Origin: Hydractinia symbiolongicarpus
Lineage: Eukaryota; Cnidaria; Hydrozoa; Anthoathecata; Hydractiniidae
Assembly (NCBI RefSeq): GCF_029227915.1
Contig: NC_079885.1
Location: 496,001-560,000, forward strand
Direction of reading: 5' to 3'
Length of the DNA stretch: 64,000 bases
Shown: positions 36,180-50,760 of the stretch, piece by piece
How positions within the stretch are numbered: position 1 is the stretch's first letter
How the letters are laid out: each line of letters begins with the position of its first letter
The notes under the pieces: model-generated
What the model was told of the DNA's origin: nothing
What the model saw: the letters and a program-made list of their open reading frames with translations, nothing else
Databases searched by the model: none
Program-made: the position numbers and the translations under genes

Positions 36180-38220
36180 AACGATTTTTTAAATTATCTT
36201 TTCAGCACTAAAACGCATGAGACTTGTAGTTTGCAAAAATGTTTTCATTTTTGATGAGACGCTGAATAAAAGAAGTTTAATCGCCGGCAAACGAAAACCC
36301 GCCATTTCCCGTAAACCCCGGACTCGGTCCGTATAATCAAAAGTATACAAAGAAAGTACCCAGGGAGTAAACTCATTTCCCGAACGATTTTTTAAATTAT
36401 TTTTTCATCACTAAAACGCATGAGACTTGTAGTTTTCAAAATGTTTTCATTTTTGATGAGACGCTGAATGAAAGAAGTTTAATCGCCGGCAAACGAAAAC
36501 CTGCGATTTCCCGTAAATCCCGGACTCGGCCCGTATAGTCAAAAGTATACAAAGAAAGTATCCAGGGTGTAAACTCATTTCCCGAACGATTTTTTAAATT
36601 ATTATTTCACCACTAAAGCCCATGAGACTTGTAGTTTTTAAAATTGTTTTCATTTTTGATGAGACGCTGAATAAAAGAAGTTTAATCGCCGGCAAACGAA
36701 AACCCGCCATTTCCCGTAAACCCTGGACTCGGCCCGTATAATCAAAAGTATACAAAGAAAGTACCCAGGGAGTAAACTCATTTCCCAAACGATTTTTTAA
36801 GTTATTATTTCACCACTAAAACGCATGAGACTTGTAGTTTTTAAAAATGTTTTCATTTTTGATGAGACGCTGAATAAAAGAAGTTTAATCGCCGGCAAAC
36901 GAAAACCCGCGATTTCCCGTAAATCCCGGACTCGGCCCGTATAGTTAAAAGTATACAAAGAAAGTACCCAGGGAGTAAACTCATTTCCAGAACGATTTTT
37001 TAAATTATTTTTTCACCACTAAAACGCATAGGACTTGTAGTTTTTAAAAATGTTTTCATTTTTGATGAGACGCTGAATAAAAGAAGTTTAATCGCCGGCA
37101 AACGAAAACCCGCGATTTCCCGTAAATCCCGGGCTTGGCCGTATAGTCAAAAGTATACAAAGAAAGTACCCTGTGAGTAAACTCATTTCCAGAACGATTT
37201 TTTAAATTATTTTTTCACCACTAAAACGCATGAGACTTGTAGTTTTCAGAAATGTTTTCATTTTTGATGAGACGCTTAATGAAAGTGGTTTAATCGCCGG
37301 CAAACCAAAACCAGCGATTTCCGTAAATCCCGGGCTTGACCGGTATAGTCGAATGTATACAAAGAAAGTACCCTGTGAGTAAACTCATTTCCAAAACGAT
37401 TTTTTAAATTATCTTTTCAGCACTAAAACGCATGAGACTTGTAGTTTGAAAAAATGTTTTCATTTTTGATGAGACGCTGAATAAAAGAAGTTTAATCGCC
37501 GGCAAACGAAAACCCGCCATTTCCCGTAAACCCCGGACTCGGTCCGTATAATCAAAAGTATACAAAGAAAGTACCCAGGGAGTAAACTCATTTCCCGAAC
37601 GATTTTTTAAATTATTTTTTCATCACTAAAACGCATGAGACTTGTAGTTTTCAAAATGTTTTCATTTTTGATGAGACGCTGAATGAAAGAAGTTTAATCG
37701 CCGGCAAACGAAAACCTGCGATTTCCCGTAAATCCCGGACTCGGCCCGTATAGTCAAAAGTATACAAAGAAAGTATCCAGGGTGTAAACTCATTTCCCGA
37801 ACGATTTTTTAAATTATTTTTTCATCACTAAAACGCATGAGACTTGTAGTTTTCAAAATGTTTTCATTTTTGATGAGACGCTGAATGAAAGAAGTTTAAT
37901 CGCCGGCAAACGAAAACCTGCGATTTCCCGTAAATCCCGGACTCGGCCCGTATAGTCAAAAGTATACAAAGAAAGTATCCAGGGTGTAAACTCATTTCCC
38001 GAACGATTTTTTAAATTATTATTTCACCACTAAAGCCCATGAGACTTGTAGTTTTTAAAATTGTTTTCATTTTTGATGAGACGCTGAATAAAAGAAGTTT
38101 AATCGCCGGCAAACGAAAACCCGCCATTTCCCGTAAACCCTGGACTCGGCCCGTATAATCAAAAGTATACAAAGAAAGTACCCAGGGAGTAAACTCATTT
38201 CCCAAACGATTTTTTAAGTT
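36180..38220 (+). repeat. 6/7-mer HOR (about 1,217 and 1,417 bp)
   Basis: GTAGTTTGCAAAAATG near 36231 and its variant near 37441 are six monomers apart, while 36594/38011 are 1,417 bp (seven monomers) apart. The second copy gained one monomer by duplication of the ATCACTAAAACGC...TTTCAAAATGTTTTC type (about 37620 and 37820). These have one A fewer than usual in the dyad. Confidence 0.75.
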
Positions 38221-41200
38221 ATTATTTCACCACTAAAACGCATGAGACTTGTAGTTTTCAAGAATGTTTTCATTTTTGATGAGACGCTGAATAAAAGCAG
38301 TTTAATTGCCGGCAAACGAAAACCTGCGATTTCCCGTAAATCCCGGACTCGGCCAGTATAGTCAAAAGTATACAAAGAAAGTACCCAGGGAGTAAACTCA
38401 TTTCCAGAACGATTTTTTAAATTATTTTTTCACCACTAAAACGCATAGGACTTGTAGTTTTTAAAAATGTTTTCATTTTTGATGAGACGCTGAATAAAAG
38501 AAGTTTAATCGCCGGCAAACGAAAACCCGCCATTTCCCGCAAATCCCGGGCTTGGCCGTATAGTCAAAAGTATACAAAGAAAGTACCCAGGGAGTAAACG
38601 CATTTCCCGAACGATTTTTTAAATTACTTTTTCACCACTAAAACGCATGAGACTTGTAGTTTTTAAAAATGTTTTCATTTTTGATGAAACGCTGAATAAA
38701 AGAAGTTTAATCGCCGGCAAACGAAAACCTGCGATTTCCCGTAAATCCTGGACTCGGCCCGTATAGTCAAAAGTATACAAAGAAAGTACCCAGGGAGTAA
38801 AATCATTTCCCAAACGATTTTTTAAATTATTATTTTACCACTAAAGCCCATGAGACTTGTAGTTTTTAAAAATATTTTCATTTTTGATGAGACGCTGAAT
38901 AAAAGAAGTTTAATCGCCGGCAAACGAAAACCCGCGATTTCCCGTAAATCCCGGACTCGGCCCGTATAGTTAAAAGTATACAAGGAAAGTACCCAGTGAG
39001 TAAACTCATTTCCCGAACGAATTTTTAAATTATTTTTTCACCACTAAAACGTATGAGACTTGTAGTTTTCAAAAATGTTTTCATTTTTGATGAGACGGTG
39101 AATAAAAGAAGTTTAATCGCCGGCAAACGAAAACCTGCGATTTCCCGTAAATCCTGGACTCGGACCGTATAGTTAAAAGTATACAAGGAAAGTACCCAGT
39201 GAGTAAACTCATTTCCCGAACGAATTTTTAAATTATTTTTTCACCACTAAAACGTATGAGACTTGTAGTTTTCAAAAATGTTTTCATTTTTGATGAGACG
39301 GTGAATAAAAGAAGTTTAATCGCCGGCAAACGAAAACCCGCGATTTCCCGTAAATCCCGGACTCGGCCCGTATAGTTAAAAGTATACAAGGAAAGTACCC
39401 AGTGAGTAAACTCATTTTCCGAACGAATTTTTAAATTATTTTTTCACCACTAAAACGTATGAGACTTGTAGTTTTCAAAAATGTTTTCATTTTTGATGAG
39501 ACGCTGAATAAAAGAAGTTTAATCGCCGGCAAACGAAAACCTGCGATTTCCCGTAAATCCCGGACTCGGCCCGTATAGTCAAAAGTATACAAAGAAAGTA
39601 CCCAGTGTGTAAACTCATTTCCCGAACGATTTTTTAAATTATTTTTTCAGCACTAAAACGCATGAGACATGTAGTTTTTCAAAATGTTTTCATTTTTGAT
39701 GAGACGGTGGATAAAAGAAGTTTAATCGCCGGCAAACGAAAACCTGCGATTTCCCGTAAATCCTGGACTCGGCCCGTATAGTCAAAAGTATACAAAGAAA
39801 GTACCCAGGGAGTAAACTCATTTCCCAAACGAATTTTTAAGTTATTATTTCACCACTAAAACGCATGAGACTTGTAGTTTTCAAGAATGTTTTCATTTTT
39901 GATGAGACGCTGAATAAAAGCAGTTTAATCGCCGGCAAACGAAAACCTGCGATTTCCCGTAAATCCCGGACTCGGCCCGTATAGTCAAAAGTATACAAAG
40001 AAAGTACCCAGGGAGTAAACTCATTTCCAGAACGATTTTTTAAATTATTTTTTCACCACTAAAACGCATAAGACTTGTAGTTTTTAAAAATGTTTTCATT
40101 TTTGATGAGACGCTGAATAAAAGAAGTTTAATCGCCGGCAAACGAAAACCCGCGATTTCCCGTAAATCCCGGACTCGGCCCGTATAGTTAAAAGTATACA
40201 ATGAAAGTACCCAGTGAGTAAACTCATTTCCCGAACGAATTTTTATATTATTTTTTCACCACTAAAACGTATGAGACTTGTAGTTTTCAAAAATGTTTTC
40301 ATTTTTGATGAGACGCTGAATAAAAGAAGTTTAATCGCCGGCAAACGAAAACCTGCGATTTCCCGTAAATCCCGGACTCGGCATGTATAGTCAAAAGTAT
40401 ACAAAGAAAGTACCCAGTGTGTAAACTCATTTCCCGAACGATTTTTTAAGTTCTTATTTCACCACTAAAACGCATGAGACTTGTAGTTTCCAAGAATGTT
40501 TTCATTTTTGATGAGACGCTGAATAAAAGCAGTTTACTCGCCGGCAAACGAAAACCTGCGATTTCCCGTAAATCCCGGACTCGGCCCGTATAGTCAAAAG
40601 TATACAAAGAAAGTACCCAGGGAGTAAACTCATTTCCAGAACGATTTTTTAAATTATTTTTTCACCACTAAAACGCATAAGACTTGTAGTTTTTAAAAAT
40701 GTTTTCATTTTTGATGAGACGCTGAATAAAAGAAGTTTAATCGCCGGCAAACGAAAACCCGCGATTTCCCGTAAATCCCGGGCTTGGCCGTATAGTCAAA
40801 AGTATACAAAGAAAGAACCCAGGAAGTAAACTCATTTCCCGAACGATTTTTTAAATTACTTTTTCACCACTAAAACGCATGAGACTTGTAGTTTTTAAAA
40901 GTGTTTTCATTTTTGATGAGACGCTGAATAAAAGAAGTTTAATCGCCGGCAAACGAAAACCTGCGATTTCCCGTAAATCCTGGACTCGGTCGTATAGTCA
41001 AAAGTATACAAAGAAAGTACCCAGGGAGTAAACTCATTTCCCAAACGATTTTTTAAATTATTATTTCACCACTAAAGCCCATGAGACTTGTAGTTTTTAA
41101 AAATGTTTTCATTTTTGATGAGACGCTGAATAAAAGAAGTTTAATCGCCGACAAACGAAAACCCGCGATTTCCCGTAAATCCCGGACTCGGCCCGTATAG

Positions 41201-41864
41201 TTAAAAGTATACAAGGAAAGTACCCAGTGAGTAAACTCATTTCCCGAACGATTTTTTAAATTATTTTGTCACCACTAAAACGCATGAGACTTGTAGTTTT
41301 TAAAAATGTTTTCATTTTTGATGAGACGCTGAATAAAAGAAGTTTAATCGCCGGCAAACGAAAACCTGCGATTTCCCGTAAATCCTGGACTCGGCCCGTA
41401 TAGTCAAAAGTATACAGAGAAAGTACCCAGGGAGTAAACTCATTTCCCAAACGATTTTTTAAATTATTATTTCACCACTAAAGCCCATGAGACTTGTAGT
41501 TTTTAAAAATATTTTCATTTTTGATGAGACGCTGAATAAAAGAAGTTTAATCGCCGGCAAACGAAAACCCGCGATTTCCCGTAAATCCCGGACTCGGCCC
41601 GTATAGTTAAAAGTATACAAGGAAAGTACCCAGTGAGTAAACTCATTTCCCGAACGAAATTTTAAATTATTTTTTCACCACTAAAACGTATGAGACTTGT
41701 AGTTTTTAAAAATGTTTTCATTTTTGATGAGACGCTGAATAAAAGAAGTTTAATCGCCGGCAAACGAAAACCTGCGATTTCCCGTAAATCCCGGACTCGG
41801 CCCGTAAAGTCAAAAGTATACAAAGAAAGTACCCAGTGTGTAAACTCATTTCCCGAACAATTTT
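38221..41864 (+). repeat. Irregular satellite segment
   Basis: No clean HOR period is seen. Monomers with AACGTATGAG and GAGACGGTGAATAAAAG repeat consecutively near 39,050 and 39,250. Variants of the later 7-mer HOR already occur here in other orders, so this may be the source or edge of that amplification. Confidence 0.55.
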
Positions 41865-44800
41865 TTAAATTATTTTTTCAGCACTAAAACGCATGAGACA
41901 TGTAGTTTTTAAAAATGTTTTCATTTTTGATGAGACGGTGAATAAAAGAAGTTTAATCGCCGGCAAACGAAAACCTGCGATTTCCCGTAAATCCTGGACT
42001 CGGCCCGTATAGTCAAAAGTATACAAAGAAAGTAGCCAGGGAGTAAACTCATTTCCCAAACGATTTTTTAAGTTATTATTTCACCACTAAAACGCATGAG
42101 ACTTTTAGTTTTCAAGAATGTTTTCATTTTTGATGAGACGCTGAATAAAAGCAGTTTAATCGCCGGCAAACGAAAACCTGCGATTTCCCGTAAATCCCGG
42201 ACTCGGCCCGTATAGTCAAAAGTATACAAAGAAAGTACCCAGGGAGTAAACTCATTTCCAGAACGATTTTTTAAATTATTTTTTCACCACTAAAACGCAT
42301 AAGACTTGTAGTTTTTAAAAATGTTTTCATTTTTGATGAGACGCTGAATAAAAGAAGTTTAATCGCCGGCAAACGAAAATCCGCGATTTCCCGTAAATCC
42401 CGGACTCGGCCCGTATAGTTAAAAGTATACAATGAAAGTACCCAGTGAGTAAACTCATTTCCCGAACGAATTTTTATATTATTTTTTCACCACTAAAACG
42501 TATGAGACTTGTAGTTTTCAAAAATGTTTTCATTTTTGATGAGACGCTGAATAAAAGAAGTTTAATCGCCGGCAAACGAAAACCTGCGATTTCCCGTAAA
42601 TCCCGGACTCGGCATGTATAGTCAAAAGTATACAAAGAAAGTACCCAGTGTGTAAACTCATTTCCCGAACGATTTTTTAAATTATTTTTTCAGCACTAAA
42701 ACGCATGAGACATGTAGTTTTTAAAAATGTTTTCATTTTTGATGAGACGGTGAATAAAAGAAGTTTAATCGCCGGCAAACGAAAACCTGCGATTTCCCGT
42801 AAATCCTGGACTCGGCCCGTATAGTCAAAAGTATACAAAGGGTGTACCCAGGGAGTAAACTCATTTCCCAAACGATTTTTTAAGTTCTTATTTCACCACT
42901 AAAACGCATGAGACTTGTAGTTTCCAAGAATGTTTTCATTTTTGATGAGACGCTGAATAAAAGCAGTTTACTCGCCGGCAAACGAAAACCTGCGATTTCC
43001 CGTAAATCCCGGACTCGGCCCGTATAGTCAAAAGTATACAAAGAAAGTACCCAGGGAGTAAACTCATTTCCAGAACGATTTTTTAAATTATTTTTCACCA
43101 CTAAAACGCATAAGACTTGTAGTTTTTAAAAATGTTTTCATTTTTGATGAGACGCTGAATAAAAGAAGTTTAATCGCCGGCAAACGAAAACCCGCGATTT
43201 CCCGTAAATCCCGGGCTTGGCCGTATAGTCAAAAGTATACAAAGAAAGAACCCAGGAAGTAAACTCATTTCCCAAACGATTTTTTAAATTACTTTTTCAC
43301 CACTAAAACGCATGAGACTTGTAGTTTTTAAAAGTGTTTTCATTTTTGATGAGACGCTGAATAAAAGAAGTTTAATCGCCGGCAAACGAAAACATGCGAT
43401 TTCCCGTAAATCCCGGACTCGGCCCGTATAGTCAAAAGTATACAAAGAAAGTACCCAGGGAGTAAACTCATTTCCAGAACGATTTTTTAAATTATTTTTT
43501 CACCACTAAAACGCATAAGACTTGTAGTTTTTAAAAATGTTTTCATTTTTGATGAGACGCTGAATAAAAGAAGTTTAATCGCCGGCAAACGAAAACCCGC
43601 GATTTCCCGTAAATCCCGGGCTTGGCCGTATAGTCAAAAGTATACAAAGAAAGAACCCAGGAAGTAAACTCATTTCCCGAACGATTTTTTAAATTACTTT
43701 TTCACCACTAAAACGCATGAGACTTGTAGTTTTTAAAAATGTTTTCATTTTTGATGAGACGCTGAATAAAAGAAGTTTAATCGCCGGCAAACGAAAACCC
43801 GCGATTTCCCGTAAATCCCGGACTCGGCCCGTATAGTTAAAAGTATACAATGAAAGTACCCAGTGAGTAAACTCATTTCCCGAACGAATTTTTATATTAT
43901 TTTTTCACCACTAAAACGTATGAGACTTGTAGTTTTCAAAAATGTTTTCATTTTTGATGAGACGCTGAATAAAAGAAGTTTAATCGCCGGCAAACGAAAA
44001 CCTGCGATTTCCCGTAAATCCCGGACTCGGCATGTATAGTCAAAAGTATACAAAGAAAGTACCCAGTGTGTAAACTCATTTCCCGAACGATTTTTTAAAT
44101 TATTTTTTCAGCACTAAAACGCATGAGACATGTAGTTTTTAAAAATGTTTTCATTTTTGATGAGACGGTGAATAAAAGAAGTTTAATCGCCGGCAAACGA
44201 AAACCTGCGATTTCCCGTAAATCCTGGACTCGGCCCGTATAGTCAAAAGTATACAAAGAAAGTACCCAGGGAGTAAACTCATTTCCCAAACGATTTTTTA
44301 AGTTCTTATTTCACCACTAAAACGCATGAGACTTGTAGTTTCCAAGAATGTTTTCATTTTTGATGAGACGCTGAATAAAAGCAGTTTACTCGCCGGCAAA
44401 CGAAAACCTGCGATTTCCCGTAAATCCCGGACTCGGCCCGTATAGTCAAAAGTATACAAAGAAAGTACCCAGGGAGTAAACTCATTTCCAGAACGATTTT
44501 TTAAATTATTTTTCACCACTAAAACGCATAAGACTTGTAGTTTTTAAAAATGTTTTCATTTTTGATGAGACGCTGAATAAAAGAAGTTTAATCGCCGGCA
44601 AACGAAAACCCGCGATTTCCCGTAAATCCCGGGCTTGGCCGTATAGTCAAAAGTATACAAAGAAAGAACCCAGGAAGTAAACTCATTTCCCAAACGATTT
44701 TTTAAATTACTTTTTCACCACTAAAACGCATGAGACTTGTAGTTTTTAAAAGTGTTTTCATTTTTGATGAGACGCTGAATAAAAGAAGTTTAATCGCCGG

Positions 44801-47800
44801 CAAACGAAAACCTGCGATTTCCCGTAAATCCCGGACTCAGCCCGTATAGTCAAAAGTATACAAAGAAAGTACCCAGGGAGTAAACTCATTTCCAGAACGA
44901 TTTTTTAAATTATTTTTTCACCACTAAAACGCATAAGACTTGTAGTTTTTAAAAATGTTTTCATTTTTGATGAGACGCTGAATAAAAGAAGTTTAATCGC
45001 CGGCAAACGAAAACCCGCGATTTCCCGTAAATCCCGGGCTTGGCCGTATAGTCAAAAGTATACAAAGAAAGAACCCAGGAAGTAAACTCATTTCCCGAAC
45101 GATTTTTTAAATTACTTTTTCACCACTAAAACGCATGAGACTTGTAGTTTTTAAAAATGTTTTCATTTTTGATGAGACGCTGAATAAAAGAAGTTTAATC
45201 GCCGGCAAACGAAAACCCGCGATTTCCCGTAAATCCCGGACTCGGCCCGTATAGTTAAAAGTATACAATGAAAGTACCCAGTGAGTAAACTCATTTCCCG
45301 AACGAATTTTTATATTATTTTTTCACCACTAAAACGTATGAGACTTGTAGTTTTCAAAAATGTTTTCATTTTTGATGAGACGCTGAATAAAAGAAGTTTA
45401 ATCGCCGGCAAACGAAAACCTGCGATTTCCCGTAAATCCCGGACTCGGCATGTATAGTCAAAAGTATACAAAGAAAGTACCCAGTGTGTAAACTCATTTC
45501 CCGAACGATTTTTTAAATTATTTTTTCAGCACTAAAACGCATGAGACATGTAGTTTTTAAAAATGTTTTCATTTTTGATGAGACGGTGAATAAAAGAAGT
45601 TTAATCGCCGGCAAACGAAAACCTGCGATTTCCCGTAAATCCTGGACTCGGCCCGTATAGTCAAAAGTATACAAAGAAAGTACCCAGGGAGTAAACTCAT
45701 TTCCCAAACGATTTTTTAAGTTCTTATTTCACCACTAAAACGCATGAGACTTGTAGTTTCCAAGAATGTTTTCATTTTTGATGAGACGCTGAATAAAAGC
45801 AGTTTACTCACCGGCAAACGAAAACCTGCGATTTCCCGTAAATCCCGGACTCGGCCCGTATAGTCAAAAGTATACAAAGAAAGTACCCAGGGAGTAAACT
45901 CATTTCCAGAACGATTTTTTAAATTATTTTTCACCACTAAAACGCATAAGACTTGTAGTTTTTAAAAATGTTTTCATTTTTGATGAGACGCTGAATAAAA
46001 GAAGTTTAATCGCCGGCAAACAAAAACCCGCGATTTCCCGTAAATCCCGGGCTTGGCCGTATAGTCAAAAGTATACAAAGAAAGAACCCAGGAAGTAAAC
46101 TCATTTCCCAAACGATTTTTTAAATTACTTTTTCACCACTAAAACGCATGAGACTTGTAGTTTTTAAAAGTGTTTTCATTTTTGATGAGACGCTGAATAA
46201 AAGAAGTTTAATCGCCGGCAAACGAAAACCTGCGATTTCCCGTAAATCCCGGACTCGGCCCGTATAGTCAAAAGTATACAAAGAAAGTACCCAGTGTGTA
46301 AACTCATTTCCCGAACAATTTTTTAAATTATTTTTTCAGCACTAAAACGCATGAGACATGTAGTTTTTAAAAATGTTTTCATTTTTGATGAGACGGTGAA
46401 TAAAAGAAGTTTAATCGCCGGCAAACGAAAACCTGCGATTTCCCGTAAATCCTGGACTCGGCCCGTATAGTCAAAAGTATACAAAGAAAGTAGCCAGGGA
46501 GTAAACTCATTTCCCAAACGATTTTTTAAGTTATTATTTCACCACTAAAACGCATGAGACTTTTAGTTTTCAAGAATGTTTTCATTTTTGATGAGACGCT
46601 GAATAAAAGCAGTTTAATCGCCGGCAAACGAAAACCTGCGATTTCCCGTAAATCCCGGACTCGGCCCGTATAGTCAAAAGTATACAAAGAAAGTACCCAG
46701 GGAGTAAACTCATTTCCAGAACGATTTTTTAAATTATTTTTTCACCACTAAAACGCATAAGACTTGTAGTTTTTAAAAATGTTTTCATTTTTGATGAGAC
46801 GCTGAATAAAAGAAGTTTAATCGCCGGCAAACGAAAACCCGCGATTTCCCGTAAATCCCGGACTCGGCCCGTATAGTTAAAAGTATACAATGAAAGTACC
46901 CAGTGAGTAAACTCATTTCCCGAACGAATTTTTATATTATTTTTTCACCACTAAAACGTATGAGACTTGTAGTTTTCAAAAATGTTTTCATTTTTGATGA
47001 GACGCTGAATAAAAGAAGTTTAATCGCCGGCAAACGAAAACCTGCGATTTCCCGTAAATCCCGGACTCGGCATGTATAGTCAAAAGTATACAAAGAAAGT
47101 ACCCAGTGTGTAAACTCATTTCCCGAACGATTTTTTAAATTATTTTTTCAGCACTAAAACGCATGAGACATGTAGTTTTTAAAAATGTTTTCATTTTTGA
47201 TGAGACGGTGAATAAAAGAAGTTTAATCGCCGGCAAACGAAAACCTGCGATTTCCCGTAAATCCTGGACTCGGCCCGTATAGTCAAAAGTATACAAAGGG
47301 TGTACCCAGGGAGTAAACTCATTTCCCAAACGATTTTTTAAGTTCTTATTTCACCACTAAAACGCATGAGACTTGTAGTTTCCAAGAATGTTTTCATTTT
47401 TGATGAGACGCTGAATAAAAGCAGTTTACTCGCCGGCAAACGAAAACCTGCGATTTCCCGTAAATCCCGGACTCGGCCCGTATAGTCAAAAGTATACAAA
47501 GAAAGTACCCAGGGAGTAAACTCATTTCCAGAACGATTTTTTAAATTATTTTTCACCACTAAAACGCATAAGACTTGTAGTTTTTAAAAATGTTTTCATT
47601 TTTGATGAGACGCTGAATAAAAGAAGTTTAATCGCCGGCAAACGAAAACCCGCGATTTCCCGTAAATCCCGGGCTTGGCCGTATAGTCAAAAGTATACAA
47701 AGAAAGAACCCAGGAAGTAAACTCATTTCCCAAACGATTTTTTAAATTACTTTTTCACCACTAAAACGCATGAGACTTGTAGTTTTTAAAAGTGTTTTCA

Positions 47801-50760
47801 TTTTTGATGAGACGCTGAATAAAAGAAGTTTAATCGCCGGCAAACGAAAACATGCGATTTCCCGTAAATCCCGGACTCGGCCCGTATAGTCAAAAGTATA
47901 CAAAGAAAGTACCCAGGGAGTAAACTCATTTCCAGAACGATTTTTTAAATTATTTTTTCACCACTAAAACGCATAAGACTTGTAGTTTTTAAAAATGTTT
48001 TCATTTTTGATGAGACGCTGAATAAAAGAAGTTTAATCGCCGGCAAACGAAAACCCGCGATTTCCCGTAAATCCCGGGCTTGGCCGTATAGTCAAAAGTA
48101 TACAAAGAAAGAACCCAGGAAGTAAACTCATTTCCCGAACGATTTTTTAAATTACTTTTTCACCACTAAAACGCATGAGACTTGTAGTTTTTAAAAATGT
48201 TTTCATTTTTGATGAGACGCTGAATAAAAGAAGTTTAATCGCCGGCAAACGAAAACCCGCGATTTCCCGTAAATCCCGGACTCGGCCCGTATAGTTAAAA
48301 GTATACAATGAAAGTACCCAGTGAGTAAACTCATTTCCCGAACGAATTTTTATATTATTTTTTCACCACTAAAAACGTATGAGACTTGTAGTTTTCAAAA
48401 ATGTTTTCATTTTTGATGAGACGCTGAATAAAAGAAGTTTAATCGCCGGCAAACGAAAACCTGCGATTTCCCGTAAATCCCGGACTCGGCATGTATAGTC
48501 AAAAGTATACAAAGAAAGTACCCAGTGTGTAAACTCATTTCCCGAACGATTTTTTAAATTATTTTTTCAGCACTAAAACGCATGAGACATGTAGTTTTTA
48601 AAAATGTTTTCATTTTTGATGAGACGGTGAATAAAAGAAGTTTAATCGCCGGCAAACGAAAACCTGCGATTTCCCGTAAATCCTGGACTCGGCCCGTATA
48701 GTCAAAAGTATACAAAGAAAGTACCCAGGGAGTAAACTCATTTCCCAAACGATTTTTTAAGTTCTTATTTCACCACTAAAACGCATGAGACTTGTAGTTT
48801 CCAAGAATGTTTTCATTTTTGATGAGACGCTGAATAAAAGCAGTTTACTCGCCGGCAAACGAAAACCTGCGATTTCCCGTAAATCCCGGACTCGGCCCGT
48901 ATAGTCAAAAGTATACAAAGAAAGTACCCAGGGAGTAAACTCATTTCCAGAACGATTTTTTAAATTATTTTTCACCACTAAAACGCATAAGACTTGTAGT
49001 TTTTAAAAATGTTTTCATTTTTGATGAGACGCTGAATAAAAGAAGTTTAATCGCCGGCAAACGAAAACCCGCGATTTCCCGTAAATCCCGGGCTTGGCCG
49101 TATAGTCAAAAGTATGCAAAGAAAGAACCCAGGAAGTAAACTCATTTCCCAAACGATTTTTTAAATTACTTTTTCACCACTAAAACGCATGAGACTTGTA
49201 GTTTTTAAAAGTGTTTTCATTTTTGATGAGACGCTGAATAAAAGAAGTTTAATCGCCGGCAAACGAAAACCTGCGATTTCCCGTAAATCCCGGACTCGGC
49301 CCGTATAGTCAAAAGTATACAAAGAAAGTACCCAGGGAGTAAACTCATTTCCAGAACGATTTTTTAAATTATTTTTTCACCACTAAAACGCATAAGACTT
49401 GTAGTTTTTAAAAATGTTTTCATTTTTGATGAGACGCTGAATAAAAGAAGTTTAATCGCCGGCAAACGAAAACCCGCGATTTCCCGTAAATCCCGGGCTT
49501 GGCCGTATAGTCAAAAGTATACAAAGAAAGAACCCAGGAAGTAAACTCATTTCCCGAACGATTTTTTAAAATACTTTTTCACCACTAAAACGCATGAGAC
49601 TTGTAGTTTTTAAAAATGTTTTCATTTTTGATGAGACGCTGAATAAAAGAAGTTTAATCGCCGGCAAACGAAAACCCGCGATTTCCCGTAAATCCCGGAC
49701 TCGGCCCGTATAGTTAAAAGTATACAATGAAAGTACCCAGTGAGTAAACTCATTTCCCGAACGAATTTTTATATTATTTTTTCACCACTAAAACGTATGA
49801 GACTTGTAGTTTTCAAAAATGTTTTCATTTTTGATGAGACGCTGAATAAAAGAAGTTTAATCGCCGGCAAACGAAAACCTGCGATTTCCCGTAAATCCCG
49901 GACTCGGCATGTATAGTCAAAAGTATACAAAGAAAGTACCCAGTGTGTAAACTCATTTCCCGAACGATTTTTTAAATTATTTTTTCAGCACTAAAACGCA
50001 TGAGACATGTAGTTTTTAAAAATGTTTTCATTTTTGATGAGACGGTGAATAAAAGAAGTTTAATCGCCGGCAAACGAAAACCTGCGATTTCCCGTAAATC
50101 CTGGACTCGGCCCGTATAGTCAAAAGTATACAAAGAAAGTACCCACGGAGTAAACTCATTTCCCAAACGATTTTTTAAGTTCTTATTTCACCACTAAAAC
50201 GCATGAGACTTGTAGTTTCCAAGAATGTTTTCATTTTTGATGAGACGCTGAATAAAAGCAGTTTACTCGCCGGCAAACGAAAACCTGCGATTTCCCGTAA
50301 ATCCCGGACTCGGCCCGTATAGTCAAAAGTATACAAAGAAAGTACCCAGGGAGTAAACTCATTTCCAGAACGATTTTTTAAATTATTTTTCACCACTAAA
50401 ACGCATAAGACTTGTAGTTTTTAAAAATGTTTTCATTTTTGATGAGACGCTGAATAAAAGAAGTTTAATCGCCGGCAAACGAAAACCCGCGATTTCCCGT
50501 AAATCCCGGGCTTGGCCGTATAGTCAAAAGTATACAAAGAAAGAACCCAGGAAGTAAACTCATTTCCCAAACGATTTTTTAAATTACTTTTTCACCACTA
50601 AAACGCATGAGACTTGTAGTTTTTAAAAGTGTTTTCATTTTTGATGAGACGCTGAATAAAAGAAGTTTAATCGCCGGCAAACGAAAACCTGCGATTTCCC
50701 GTAAATCCCGGACTCGGCCCGTATAGTCAAAAGTATACAAAGAAAGTACCCAGGGAGTAA
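41865..50760 (+). repeat. 22-mer duplication (4,458 bp) over the 7-mer HOR
   Basis: Rare variants seen once per 7-mer series recur exactly 4,458 bp apart: GAAAGTAGCCAGG (near 42030 and 46490), GAGACTTTTAG (42102 and 46560), AAAGGGTGTACCC (42838 and 47296) and AAACATGCGATTT (43391 and 47850). The whole block was therefore duplicated after the 7-mer had formed. Confidence 0.85.
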
